A stretch of 64,000 nt of DNA from an uncultured Propionibacterium sp. (GCA_938036835.1 CALHWB010000046.1:1-64000), one strand, 5' to 3'. Shown: positions 37,908 to 47,484, numbered from the stretch's first letter. Translations and numbers: made by a program. The notes: generated by a model not told the origin, from the letters alone.

Positions 37908-39176
37908 ATGACTACCCTCGATTTCGACATCCTGCGCGCGGCGGTCGGCGGCTCCCATGTGGCGCTGCGTTGCCGCACCGAGTTGCAGCCCGCCGGCGGC
38001 GTCGGCGACAAGGTGTTCCCGTCCACCTACGGGGTTTCGGACGGGGCCCCCACCCGGTATGCCACCGAAACCTACCGGGAGGATGGTGTGGAAAAGCGCA
38101 GCGTCCTGCTCGATTCGGTGGCCAGCAGCGCCAACCGGCACGAGCTTGCCCTCCAGGAGGGCCTGGATGCCGGTGAGATCAGCTTTCCGAATCCATTCGT
38201 CGATTTCACCGTGGACGAAGAGCTGATCGAGATCGGGCGTATCACCGCTCTGCAAGCCCCGCATCGGCTGGCCGATGCGATCTTCCGCGATTCGATGCTG
38301 GACGGCACCTTGTTCCGGTTGAGCGAGTTGGGCCACCAGATCACCGACGCCTCACCGGACGCGGCGACGGCGTTGTTCCTGACCAATCCGGTAGCCCTGC
38401 TGATGGGCATGTGGGATTCCACCGGCCCCAAGGGTGGGTTGGGCGCCAAATTCCAGCGGGCCTTCGTCTCCGAGATCGTCGGTTTGGGCGCCCAATTCGG
38501 TGTCAAGGTCGGCAGCCGGATCGACCCGCTACAGATCGAGCGCAGCGCGGCCACGGTGTATAGGCATGCCGAACCAGACCAAGGGTGGACGCTGGACGAG
38601 AGCGAAGCCCAGGTTGATAAGAAGGGCCCGGTGGCGGTGGGCAACAAGGGCGATCTGGGCCGGCCGTCCGCGGTCAACCACGGCAATGTCACCCCGTCGA
38701 TCGACCACCAGGCCGGTGGTGTGACCATTGAGAAGGCCATTCAAACCACGGTGATCTCGTTAGCGGCGCTGCGCAAGCTACGTTTCTGCACCGATGCCTC
38801 CGGGGCCGCGCTGAGCGGTGCCGCCCGGCAGCGCGCCGAGTTGGCCGCTCGCACCGCTGTCGCCGCCCTGGGTGTGGTGGCGATCGCCTACCAGCGCGAC
38901 TACGACTACGATCTGCGGTCACGCTGCCTGTTGGTGCCCACTCACGAGGCCCGCCTTGAGCTGGTGCCGCGCGACGGCAGCACCCCGCCGGTGTTCCCGG
39001 TCGACCGGGCAGCGGCGGTAGCCCTGCTGGAGCAGGCCGCGGCCGAATGCGCCGCGGCCGGGTTGGCCTGGCCGACCGAGCCGATCCGGCTCGTCCCGGC
39101 ACCCAAACTGCGCGAACTGATCAAGCGCAGCCGCGCCCAGTCCTTTCAGCGACCCGCGGACGACCAGGCTGAATGA
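37908..39176 (+). CDS. csb1: Type I-G Cas7 (Csb1, GSU0053 family)
   Basis: A 422-residue Cas7 backbone protein of the type I-G Cascade. Family features include DSVASSANRHELALQE, the FRDSMLDGTLF and GMWDSTGPKGGLGAKFQRAF segments (the last basic and glycine-rich), and the C-terminal LRKLRFCTDA region. ATG 37908 follows AGAAAGGCACGAGA. It is the first gene of a seven-gene operon in which every junction up to cas2 overlaps or nearly touches. Confidence 0.92.
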   Translation: MTTLDFDILRAAVGGSHVALRCRTELQPAGGVGDKVFPSTYGVSDGAPTRYATETYREDGVEKRSVLLDSVASSANRHELALQEGLDAGEISFPNPFVDFTVDEELIEIGRITALQAPHRLADAIFRDSMLDGTLFRLSELGHQITDASPDAATALFLTNPVALLMGMWDSTGPKGGLGAKFQRAFVSEIVGLGAQFGVKVGSRIDPLQIERSAATVYRHAEPDQGWTLDESEAQVDKKGPVAVGNKGDLGRPSAVNHGNVTPSIDHQAGGVTIEKAIQTTVISLAALRKLRFCTDASGAALSGAARQRAELAARTAVAALGVVAIAYQRDYDYDLRSRCLLVPTHEARLELVPRDGSTPPVFPVDRAAAVALLEQAAAECAAAGLAWPTEPIRLVPAPKLRELIKRSRAQSFQRPADDQAE

Positions 39177-40741
39177 TGCTCACCGTTGAGGTCGACTTCC
39201 TCACCGGGCGGTATGTGGCCGCCAGGCACGATGACCGGAACGCCCCCGAGTGGCCACCGCATCCGGCCAGGTTCTTCTCGGCGCTGGTCGCCGAATGGGC
39301 CAGCACACCCGAGGCCAACCCGGATGAGGAACTGTTGCTGCGCAGGCTGGAATGCCATGGTTCACCCCGCATCGGGGTGGGGCAGGCCAGGGCCCGTACT
39401 CCGGTAATCCACTATGTGCCGGTCAACGATGCTTCGGTGATCGGCAAGGCGCTGTGGCAGCGAGTGGAAAAAGCAACCGAGGCTCGCCGACGGCTGGCCG
39501 CGGGCAACCTAACCAACCGAGAACGCAGATCGGCGATGAGCCAACTCAACAAGGCACGCGATGTCGCCAGCCTAGTGCACGGCAAGTCGGTCGAGGAGGC
39601 CATGGCGAAACTCGAGGCCCTACCCGATTCGATGCCCGCGGGCCGGGATCGGCAACCCCGCACGTTCCCCTCGATGACCCTGGCCCCGGAATCCGACGGC
39701 CGGTGCATCATCACCTACACCTGGCCGGACGCGGAGCTGACCGGCCGGCAGCGGCAGACTCTCGACGGGCTGCTGGCCCGCGTGACCCGGTTCGGGCATT
39801 CGTCCTCGCTGGTCAGTTGCCGGTTGCTGGACGATCCGGTGCAGCAGATCACCCACTGGCCCGACCCAGATGCCGAGGAACTGTTGCGCACCACCGGGCC
39901 GGGACAGCTTGATGCCCTGGTCGAACTCTTCCACCGTCACCGGGGAGCCCGGCCGCGGGCTTTGCCGGCGGTCTCGACCCCATATGCCACGAGCCGGCCT
40001 CGTCCAGACCGGCCGCCGCGTAGCTCGGATACCGCCGGAATCTGGTTTAGTTTCGAGATCCGGCCGCGGCTGGGGGCACCGGCCTTGGCCAATCTGACCG
40101 CCACGATCCGCGGGGCGGTGTTGCAGGCCTGTGCGGCCACCGGCTCGACCCGGGGACGCGATGTCTTCGTGCTGGGGTTACCGAATGTGGGGCATCCGCA
40201 GGCTACCGGGGATCTACTCGGGGGCGCGGTGATCGTCCCGCGCGATCTCGCACCGGCGGAGCGTCGACCCCTGCTGCGGGCGGTGGCTGCCGCCCTCGAC
40301 GGGGTGGCGCCGAGCGCGTTGCAGGGGCTGCCCAAGATCAAACGGCTCACCGATCCCACTCAGCTCACCCTGCAATGGGCTCGCTGGGCGCGGCCGGCAC
40401 GCATCTGGTATTCCGCGTTACCGCTGGTCATCGCGGAATCACCGCGCCGTATCCTGGCCGCCGACGAGTACGAAACCTGGCTGATCGAATGGTTGACGCA
40501 CTCGTGTTCCCGGGCGGGTCTGCCAAGTCCGGTGAATATCGAGACCACCCGCCAGTCTCTGCTGGCCGGGGTCCGGCCAGCAGGCAGTTTCCCACGGGTC
40601 ATCCAGGCCGGACGCGTCCGGCGTCTGGTGCATGCCCGTATCGAGTTCGACACCCCGGTGGCCGGGCCGCTGCTCATCGGCGGCAACCGCAACCTCGGTT
40701 TCGGTCTGATGACCCCTACGAAGGAGCACCGAAATGACTGA
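39173..40741 (+). CDS. csb2: Type I-G Cas5-Cas6-like protein (Csb2, GSU0054 family)
   Basis: A 522-residue protein combining a Cas5-like N-terminal half (MLTVEVDFLTGRYVAARHDD, then WPPHPARFFSALVAEWA) with a Cas6-like C-terminal half (LGLPNVGHPQATGDLLGGAV, ARIWYSALPLVI and the terminal loop LLIGGNRNLGFGLM). In type I-G the Csb2 group supplies crRNA processing and 5'-handle binding. The start codon overlaps the csb1 stop, and its stop overlaps the cas3 start. Confidence 0.9.
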   Translation: MMLTVEVDFLTGRYVAARHDDRNAPEWPPHPARFFSALVAEWASTPEANPDEELLLRRLECHGSPRIGVGQARARTPVIHYVPVNDASVIGKALWQRVEKATEARRRLAAGNLTNRERRSAMSQLNKARDVASLVHGKSVEEAMAKLEALPDSMPAGRDRQPRTFPSMTLAPESDGRCIITYTWPDAELTGRQRQTLDGLLARVTRFGHSSSLVSCRLLDDPVQQITHWPDPDAEELLRTTGPGQLDALVELFHRHRGARPRALPAVSTPYATSRPRPDRPPRSSDTAGIWFSFEIRPRLGAPALANLTATIRGAVLQACAATGSTRGRDVFVLGLPNVGHPQATGDLLGGAVIVPRDLAPAERRPLLRAVAAALDGVAPSALQGLPKIKRLTDPTQLTLQWARWARPARIWYSALPLVIAESPRRILAADEYETWLIEWLTHSCSRAGLPSPVNIETTRQSLLAGVRPAGSFPRVIQAGRVRRLVHARIEFDTPVAGPLLIGGNRNLGFGLMTPTKEHRND

Positions 40742-43565
40742 CCTGGCCCGCGATTTCGGTGCCTTCTTCAACCAGCTGTGGGGCATGGCACCCTTCGATT
40801 GGCAGGTGGCGCTTGCCGAGCAGGTGGTCACCACGGGCCGCTGGCCGGCGCTGCTCGACCTGCCAACCGGGTCGGGCAAGACGGCCGCCCTCGATATCGC
40901 GGTCTACGCGCTGGCCGCCAGGTGTGAAACGATGCCCCGCCGGGTCGCGTTCGTGGTCGATCGACGCACCATAGTCGATCAGACGGCGGCGCGGGCCCGG
41001 GCGGTGGCCGACCGATTGCAGTCCGCGCTGACCGGCGACCCCGCGTCCCCGTTGACCAGGGTGGCTCAACGCCTGGCCGGTCTGTCCGGCACGGGGGTGG
41101 CGTTGGATATTGGCCGGCTGCGCGGTGGTGGGCCCCGGCTACTCGACCCGCAGGAATGGCTGCGCTGGCCCGATCAGCCGGCCGTGATCGTCTCGACCGT
41201 CGACCAGTTCGGGTCTCGGCTGCTGTTTCGGGGTTACGGGGTCGGGCGCCGAATGGCGCCGATCCATGCCGGGCTGACCGGGGCCGACACTCTGATCCTA
41301 CTGGACGAGGTACAGCTGAGCACCGCCCTGGTAGAAACCTTGGAGGCACTCGAGCAGTTGCCTGCCGAAATCCGGGTGACCAGGCCGAACCAGGTGGTCC
41401 GCATGTCGGCCACGCCCGGCACCGGCCCGCTGCAACGATTCCCGGCCGAACCCAGCCTGCTCACCGGGGACGCCCGGCTAGCCGGCCGGATAGGCGCCCG
41501 CAAACGCTGCCGGCTGCTGCCTGCCATCGGAAAGAAGGGGCAGGACCCCGCTGCCGCCTGGGGGTCGGCCATCAAGGTTCTGGCCGAACGACCAGAGATC
41601 ACCGACGGGGTGATAGGTGTGGTGGTCAACCGGGTGGCTACCGCGGTCGCAGTGCACCGCAGGCTCGTCGAGTTGGGCCACGGTAGCCTGCTGATCACCG
41701 GCCGGATGCGTGGTCGGGAACGTACCCGGGCGCAGGCACAGGCTACCGCCTGGGCGGCCGCAGACCGCGAGACGCAGCCGGGCCTGCGTTTCGTGGTGGC
41801 CACCCAGTGCATCGAGGTTGGCGCTGACTATAGTTTCGACGCGTTGATCAGCGAGATCTGCCCGCTGGCAGCCTTGCGGCAGCGTCTCGGGCGCCTGGAT
41901 AGGCGCGGCGTCCATGCCGCAGCCGGCCTGCCCGCCCAGGCGTTCATCGTCGCCACCACGGGCCAGCCAGCCGACGATCCGATCTACGGTCCGGCGCTTG
42001 GTGCCACCCTTGCGGAGTTGGAGAAACGGTTCGGCCATGAGGAGTTCGACTGCGGCCCGATGTCGCAGGATCTCACCGAGCTGGGTACGGGCCTGGATAT
42101 GCCGCCGGTACCGGCGGCGGTGTTGATGCCCACCGATCTGGATGAGCTCGCCGCAACCACCACCGACCGTCCCCTGGAGGCCACCGTCGATGCCCTGCTG
42201 CACGGTTTCCGGAAACCAAACGCCGATGTCTCATTGGTGTGGCGGTTCGATCTGCCACCGTTGACAGATGACGGCATCGACGCGGCGAGCAGCATCCTCG
42301 GCGCGCTGTCGGCATTGCCCTCGGAAAGGCTCGATGTGCCGGTGACTGCGGTGCGGCAGTGGCTTGCTGCACCGAACGCCGTGCCGCCGGCGACCGCGGA
42401 TATCGACAGCCCCGGCATCGAGGTATCGCCGGCCTCCGGTGTTTCGGTGAACCGGCGGGTTTGGCGGTTGGACGATGAAGGCGCCGCCCAACCGATCGAT
42501 GCGCACGAGCTGCGTCCCGGCGATGTGGTGTTTGCGCCGGCCGAGTATGGCGGGCTGGTCGATGGGGTGTGGGATCCGAGTGGTACCGAACCGGTCAGCG
42601 ACATCGCGGACGAGGTGACCTATGAGGCGGGCTGGGTGGTGTTGCGGCCTCGCGACGACGACCCGTGGCGGCGCCCCGATTCGGACGACGATTCGGAAAC
42701 CGGGTCGCGCCGGGCCGAGTTCGTCGCCGAGGCAAACCGTCGCAGCCGGCTTCCTGGCCCGACGGCATCCGCCAGCGCTGCCGGTAGCCGGCAGGATGCC
42801 GGCTCGCACGAGGACCACGATTCGCGCCCTGGTTGTATGGCGCGCCTAGCAGACGTCGTCGACTACGGTGATCGTTGGGCGGTGATCTGCCCGGCGAGGC
42901 GCATCCCGGATGGCCGAGATGCCACGAATTCGCATCTGGGGGTGCAGGTTTCGCTGACCGATCACCTGCAGGGGGTGGCCGCGATGGCACGGGAAATGGC
43001 CGAACGCTGCGGGCTGCCGGACGAGTTGGTCGCCGATCTGGGGCTGGCTGGGGAATTGCACGACCTGGGTAAGGCAGACGAGCGTTTCCAGTTCGGTTTG
43101 GTTGGCGATGTGCTCGAACTGGCCAGTAGAGATGAGTTGCTTGCCAAGTCGGGCCGCCCCGGCGGGCATGTGCGCTGCGGCGATCCGTTTTGGGATTACC
43201 CGCCGGGCACCAGGCACGAGTTCTTGAGCGCCGCCTTGGCCTGTCAAGATCCCGGCCTGCTGCAGGAAGCCCACGACCCGGATCTGGTGTTGCATCTGAT
43301 CGTCACCCATCACGGCCAAGCCCGGCCGTGGCCTGAGCTCGTGGCCGACCCGGCACCGCGTGAGGTTGCGGTGAGCGTGCGTGGCAGACGGCTGGTGACC
43401 AATACCCAGTTGACTGGCGACTTCGGTGCGCAGCAGGCGATGCGGTTCTATCGTCTGCTGCGCCGCTACGGCCATCACGGCCTGGCCTGGTTGGAGGCGG
43501 TGTTCCGGTTGGCCGATCACCGTCGCAGCGAAGCCGAAACCCGTGACCCGGAGGTGACAACGTGA
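40734..43565 (+). CDS. cas3: Type I-G Cas3 helicase with C-terminal HD nuclease
   Basis: A 943-residue target-degrading enzyme. The helicase comes first: Q-like DWQVALAEQVV, Walker A (LPTGSGKTAALDIAV), FVVDRRTIVDQ, DEXX-type LILLDEVQLS, MSATPG and the late motif RQRLGRLDRRG. The HD nuclease lies at the C-terminus (LAGELHDLGKADERF, then VTHHGQARPW). This helicase-HD order is the reverse of most Cas3 proteins and is typical of type I-G. An acidic linker of about 250 residues separates the parts. Confidence 0.94.
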   Translation: MTDLARDFGAFFNQLWGMAPFDWQVALAEQVVTTGRWPALLDLPTGSGKTAALDIAVYALAARCETMPRRVAFVVDRRTIVDQTAARARAVADRLQSALTGDPASPLTRVAQRLAGLSGTGVALDIGRLRGGGPRLLDPQEWLRWPDQPAVIVSTVDQFGSRLLFRGYGVGRRMAPIHAGLTGADTLILLDEVQLSTALVETLEALEQLPAEIRVTRPNQVVRMSATPGTGPLQRFPAEPSLLTGDARLAGRIGARKRCRLLPAIGKKGQDPAAAWGSAIKVLAERPEITDGVIGVVVNRVATAVAVHRRLVELGHGSLLITGRMRGRERTRAQAQATAWAAADRETQPGLRFVVATQCIEVGADYSFDALISEICPLAALRQRLGRLDRRGVHAAAGLPAQAFIVATTGQPADDPIYGPALGATLAELEKRFGHEEFDCGPMSQDLTELGTGLDMPPVPAAVLMPTDLDELAATTTDRPLEATVDALLHGFRKPNADVSLVWRFDLPPLTDDGIDAASSILGALSALPSERLDVPVTAVRQWLAAPNAVPPATADIDSPGIEVSPASGVSVNRRVWRLDDEGAAQPIDAHELRPGDVVFAPAEYGGLVDGVWDPSGTEPVSDIADEVTYEAGWVVLRPRDDDPWRRPDSDDDSETGSRRAEFVAEANRRSRLPGPTASASAAGSRQDAGSHEDHDSRPGCMARLADVVDYGDRWAVICPARRIPDGRDATNSHLGVQVSLTDHLQGVAAMAREMAERCGLPDELVADLGLAGELHDLGKADERFQFGLVGDVLELASRDELLAKSGRPGGHVRCGDPFWDYPPGTRHEFLSAALACQDPGLLQEAHDPDLVLHLIVTHHGQARPWPELVADPAPREVAVSVRGRRLVTNTQLTGDFGAQQAMRFYRLLRRYGHHGLAWLEAVFRLADHRRSEAETRDPEVTT

Positions 43566-43627
43566 CCGGACTACGGATGCCACCGGCGTCCCAGCAGCAG
43601 AAATCGACGGGTGAGGAAGGTGACAAC

Positions 43628-44551
43628 GTGATCGAGATCGAGTTGACCGGTCTGGATGGCAGCAATCCGCTCGGCTATTTCGCGGCTTTGGGTTGTCTGG
43701 CCGGTCTCGCCCGGCTATGCCCGGACGCCCAGCCCCGGCTGGGTTGGCACAATCAGATGCTGCCCAGACCGGTGCTGTACAGCACCGGTCTGGCATCCGA
43801 TGAGATCGTGGCAGCCCTGGACGCCGACCGGCAGGCCTGGGCCGATGCGCCGGCGCTGACCTTCGACGGGTTGCCCGAGATCAAATTGAACGCCGCCCAG
43901 CAGCGCAGATATCTGTTGGCCTGCCGGGGCGCAGGCGATGGTGGCCGCAGCGCCGAACTGGCGTCTGCCTTGATCGCTGAGGGCACGTTCGCCAAGAACG
44001 GGGGAGGTAAACCTACCGACCTGCATTTTTGCGCCGGTAGCCAGAAGTTCCTGGCCATCGCCAGGTCGTTGCAACGCGATGTTACCGCGGATCTTTTGCG
44101 TGAGGCGGTTTTCGGGCCGTGGGAATACGAACACACCAGCGACCGGTTTGCCACCTTCGGTTGGGATGTCAGCGATGACCGAGTGTATGCCTACGGTTTC
44201 TCCGCGCCGGCCGGCACCGTCAAGCAGCTCGTGCCGGGAGCCGACTGGCTGGGCCTGGTCGGGCTGGCTGCCCTGCCGGTGCGCGGCCGAGGCGAACAGT
44301 CCCTGCCACCGGGCGCTTCGGGCAGTTGGAAGAAGGGGGTGTTCCGGTGGGGATTGTGGTCGGTGCCGCTGGATTGGGCCGCCACCCGCGCATTGCTGTG
44401 TACCGGGATGCCCCCTAGCCGGGTTGCTGGTTTCCGCACCGGTGTCTTCCGGGTCTATTCCGCCCGGATTCGCCGCACCGATCAGGGCGGTTACGGTTCC
44501 TTCTCGCCGCCCCGGGTCATCTGGGACGTCACCGCGGGTTCCCCGGCATGA
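43628..44551 (+). CDS. cas8: Type I-G Cas8-like subunit (Csb3/Cas8u2 type)
   Basis: A 307-residue protein with the N-terminal signature shared by I-G large subunits: IELTGLDGSNPLGYFAALGC then LAGLARL. Other parts are weakly conserved. I chose GTG 43628 because GAGGAAGG sits before it; GTG 43562, which overlaps the cas3 stop, would add 22 residues. A 14-base direct repeat (AGGTGACAACGTGA at 43552 and 43618) covers both candidate starts, suggesting that one is a duplicated initiation site. It would bind the PAM and recruit Cas3. Confidence 0.78.
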   Translation: MIEIELTGLDGSNPLGYFAALGCLAGLARLCPDAQPRLGWHNQMLPRPVLYSTGLASDEIVAALDADRQAWADAPALTFDGLPEIKLNAAQQRRYLLACRGAGDGGRSAELASALIAEGTFAKNGGGKPTDLHFCAGSQKFLAIARSLQRDVTADLLREAVFGPWEYEHTSDRFATFGWDVSDDRVYAYGFSAPAGTVKQLVPGADWLGLVGLAALPVRGRGEQSLPPGASGSWKKGVFRWGLWSVPLDWAATRALLCTGMPPSRVAGFRTGVFRVYSARIRRTDQGGYGSFSPPRVIWDVTAGSPA

Positions 44552-45384
44552 GCACGCAGACAGACCCGATTCCGGACTCCGAGGATCTGTTCGATCGGCA
44601 GAACCCAGTCGAGGCAGCCGCCTTGACCGTCGCCGACCAGGCGGTCTTTCGGGTTCCCGCGCCAGCTCGGGTTGAGGCGTTTCGCTGGCGGTTGGTGACA
44701 TCCGGTGGCTACCCGGCCAGGTATGCGGTGCTGGCTACCGACAGGCTGCGGCAGGCGGTGGTGCATGGTCTGGATACCTCGACCGATCCGCAGGACTTCC
44801 TGCTCGGTGGCCACCGGGCCAGCGAACAGACCCGGGCGCGTTGGGGCCGGCATGCGCATGCCCACTGGCTGTGGGATGAGGCCGATGGCTGGGTGAACGA
44901 TCTGATGCTGTGGGTGCCGGCCGGGCTGACGGACCCCCAGGTTCGCCGCGTGCTGGCGGTGACCCGGTTGCCGCGCTGGCCGGTAGAGCCGGCCGGTTAT
45001 CGCGGTGGCGAGTTGCATCTGCAGCAGGTCGGCCCGGCAGAGGTAGTGCTGAGACACCTAGGGTATTCGGTGGTCAGCGATGCCTGGGCTTCGGCGACGC
45101 CGCTGCTGACCACCTGGCATTGCAAGCCCCGCCAGGATTGGGGGCAGTTGATGGCTGACTACCTGGCCAAGGAGCTGCGGCATCGGTTCGGCGCCGATGC
45201 CCCACGCCCGGTAGCGCTTGAACTCACCGAACAGACCGACCATTTCACCCGCAGATGGGACGAGGCGATGCCTTCCCATCAGGCGTTCCAGGTGGATCTT
45301 CTGCAATTGGACCGCCCGGTGCCCGGAATACTGTGCCTGGGTGCCCTGAGCCATTTCGGCTTCGGCAGATTGGCTCCGCTATGA
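44548..45384 (+). CDS. Second Csb2/Cas6-like RAMP protein in the type I-G operon
   Basis: A 278-residue protein that aligns by eye with the C-terminal half of Csb2 proteins: HAHWLWDEADGWVNDLMLWV then PAGLTDPQVRRVLAVTRLP, SATPLLTTWHCKP, and the terminal glycine-rich loop LGALSHFGFGRLAPL. It lacks the Cas5-like N-terminal part. Several histidines (GGHRAS, RHAHAHW) could serve an RNase site. The start overlaps the cas8 stop as ATGA. I read it as a stand-alone Cas6-like processing enzyme or paralogue; which Csb2-like protein is active cannot be told from sequence. Confidence 0.65.
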   Translation: MSTQTDPIPDSEDLFDRQNPVEAAALTVADQAVFRVPAPARVEAFRWRLVTSGGYPARYAVLATDRLRQAVVHGLDTSTDPQDFLLGGHRASEQTRARWGRHAHAHWLWDEADGWVNDLMLWVPAGLTDPQVRRVLAVTRLPRWPVEPAGYRGGELHLQQVGPAEVVLRHLGYSVVSDAWASATPLLTTWHCKPRQDWGQLMADYLAKELRHRFGADAPRPVALELTEQTDHFTRRWDEAMPSHQAFQVDLLQLDRPVPGILCLGALSHFGFGRLAPL

Positions 45385-47027
45385 GCGAGTTCCCAGAGCT
45401 GATTCCGGCACGGATGGTCAGCGACTACGTCTACTGCCCAAGATCGTGCTACCTGGAATGGGTGCAGCAGCGGTGGGAGTCCAATGACGACACCGCGGCT
45501 GGGACGTTTCGGCATCGTAGCGTGGACGCCAAGGCCGGCCGATTACCCAGCCCGGGGGAGGAAGCTCCCCCGGAGGCCACTTTTTCGGTGGCCTTGTCGG
45601 ATCCTGGTTGGGGGTTGACCGGAGTGATCGATCGGGTCGATCACGAGACGGGGCGATCCGTTCCGGTCGATTTGAAGAAGGGCCATCCCCGGTCGGATGG
45701 TTCCTGCTGGCCTGCAGACCGGGTGCAGGTGTGGTGCTATTCGGCGTTGTTGGAGGCCGCGGGCTTCCGGGTCGATGAGGGGCATGTGTCTTACGATGAG
45801 GGGCACACCCGGATTCCGGTCCCCTGGGATGCAGAGGCCAGGGTCAGGCTAGCCGAGATCCTGACCGAGATGCAGCAGGCGATGGGACGCACCCAGGCAC
45901 CGATGCCGTTGCTGGACGATCCCCGGTGCCCGCGCTGCTCGCTGGCCGGGCTATGTCTGCCCGATGAGACGAATGCACTGCTGCATCGGAGGCAAAGCGA
46001 ATTGCGGCGGATTCTGCCACGCGACCCTGATTCGGCCCCGCTGTATGTGGTCGAACAGGGCGCGGTGGTCAGGGTGCGGGGTGGACGCGTCCAGGTGACC
46101 TTGCAGGACGAGACGTTGGCCGACCTGCGTCTGATAGATGTGCAGCATCTTTGCGTGGTGGGTCATGTACAGGTCACCACCGAGGCACTAACCAAATTGT
46201 GGGCGGTGGGCGCGTCAACCATCTGGTTGAGCTACGGGGGTTGGCTGAATGGCTGGTCGCAGGCGCATCCGGGCAAGTATGTGGATCTGCGCCGCCAGCA
46301 GGTCGCGCGCGCCGCTACCGGTGGTGGGCAGATAGCGGCCGCCTTGATAGCCGGCAAGATCCGCAATCAACGCACCATGCTGATGCGCAATGCGAAACGT
46401 CTAGTCGATCCCCAGGTATTCGCCAGTCTGAAACAGTTGGCCAGCGATGCCGCAAGCTGTGATCAGACCGCGGTGTTGCTCGGCTATGAGGGTACTGCGG
46501 CAAGATTGTATTTTCAGCATTTCGCTCATCTGCTGTCCGATCCGCTCTGGCAGCGCTCATTCCAACAGGCTGGACGCACCAGACGTCCGCCGACCGACCC
46601 GGTAAACGCGCTGCTCGGATTCTGCTACTCGCTGCTGATTAAGGACCTGGTCGTGGCCTGCCTGGCGGTAGGGCTGGACCCTTACCTTGGGGTGCTGCAT
46701 CGTCCCCGGTATGGCAGACCCGCAATGGCACTGGATCTGGCGGAGGAGTTCCGGCCGCTCATCGCGGATTCGGTGGTGTTGCAGGTGCTGAACAACGGGG
46801 AAGTCACCGAGTCCAGTTTTCTGCAGCGCAATGCGGGTGTGCAGTTAACCACGGCAGGACGCCGGGCCGTGCTGGCCGCCTATGAGCGCCGCCTGATGCA
46901 GGAATTCAAGCATCCGACTTTTGGGTATCGGATCAGCTATCGACGGGCTCTGGAGGTGCAGGCACGCCTGATGGCCGCGGTTTTCGTGGGTGAACTCAGT
47001 GAATACCCACCGGTGGTCACGAGGTAA
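45381..47027 (+). CDS. cas4-cas1: Cas4-Cas1 fusion protein
   Basis: A 548-residue adaptation protein. The Cas4 half (about 1-205) has the iron-sulfur cysteines in DYVYCPRSCYLEW and CPRCSLAGLC and the RecB-like motif VPVDLKKGHP. The Cas1 half has STIWLSYGGWLNGW and the metal-binding residues: Glu in LLGYEGTAARLYF, His in LGVLHRPRYG and acidic residues in LDLAEEFRPLI. Such fusions are typical of type I-G. Cas4 selects PAM-bearing prespacers and Cas1-Cas2 integrates them. The start overlaps the preceding stop. Confidence 0.95.
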   Translation: MSEFPELIPARMVSDYVYCPRSCYLEWVQQRWESNDDTAAGTFRHRSVDAKAGRLPSPGEEAPPEATFSVALSDPGWGLTGVIDRVDHETGRSVPVDLKKGHPRSDGSCWPADRVQVWCYSALLEAAGFRVDEGHVSYDEGHTRIPVPWDAEARVRLAEILTEMQQAMGRTQAPMPLLDDPRCPRCSLAGLCLPDETNALLHRRQSELRRILPRDPDSAPLYVVEQGAVVRVRGGRVQVTLQDETLADLRLIDVQHLCVVGHVQVTTEALTKLWAVGASTIWLSYGGWLNGWSQAHPGKYVDLRRQQVARAATGGGQIAAALIAGKIRNQRTMLMRNAKRLVDPQVFASLKQLASDAASCDQTAVLLGYEGTAARLYFQHFAHLLSDPLWQRSFQQAGRTRRPPTDPVNALLGFCYSLLIKDLVVACLAVGLDPYLGVLHRPRYGRPAMALDLAEEFRPLIADSVVLQVLNNGEVTESSFLQRNAGVQLTTAGRRAVLAAYERRLMQEFKHPTFGYRISYRRALEVQARLMAAVFVGELSEYPPVVTR

Positions 47028-47030
47028 GCC

Positions 47031-47315
47031 ATGAGTAGGACGCGCTATTTGATAGCTTATGACATTTGTGATCCCAAACGGCTGCGACGAGTGATAAAGG
47101 TCATGGAGGGTTATGGTCAAAGGCTACAATATTCGGTGTTCTTATGCGACTTAAATAAGGCTGAACTGCTCAGTTGGCGGGCCGAGATAGTGCCAGAGTT
47201 GGAACCCAGGCAGGATTCGGTAGTGCTGATCGATCTGGGACCTCCCGGCTCACGCCCGATGGAAACCATCGGCACATCCCGCAGCCTGCCCACCTCCGGG
47301 CCGGTGATCGTATGA
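47031..47315 (+). CDS. cas2: Cas2 adaptation protein
   Basis: A 94-residue ferredoxin-fold protein that bridges the two Cas1 dimers. The N-terminal strand RTRYLIAYDICDPKRLRRVI has the conserved Asp, followed by MEGYGQRLQYSVFLCDL. It is 3 bases after cas4-cas1 and 169 bases before the first CRISPR repeat. Confidence 0.95.
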   Translation: MSRTRYLIAYDICDPKRLRRVIKVMEGYGQRLQYSVFLCDLNKAELLSWRAEIVPELEPRQDSVVLIDLGPPGSRPMETIGTSRSLPTSGPVIV

Positions 47316-47484
47316 TGCGAGCGCTGGTGTGCTGCGAGTCCTTGGCGTCAGTGTTCGTCCCCTTGTGCGAGTGGCTTTCATGGCTGTCGGACGCCGGCTC
47401 TGACCTTTACCGCGCACCATCTGGCAGACACCGCTCGCGAAGTCTGCTAGCATCCCTTGTGTTCGGCCGTTAGTTGGTCGAGCC
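47316..47484 (+). promoter_or_regulatory. CRISPR leader with candidate promoter
   Basis: This stretch between cas2 and the first repeat is the leader end, since the repeat at the opposite end is degenerate. A candidate promoter is CAGACA (47425-47430), a 17-base spacer, then TAGCAT (47448-47453), each matching 4 of 6 consensus bases, which would start transcription about 25 bases before repeat 1. It is read toward the array, in line with a repeat ending ATTGAAGC, similar to the ATTGAAAC end of many type I repeats. Confidence 0.5.
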
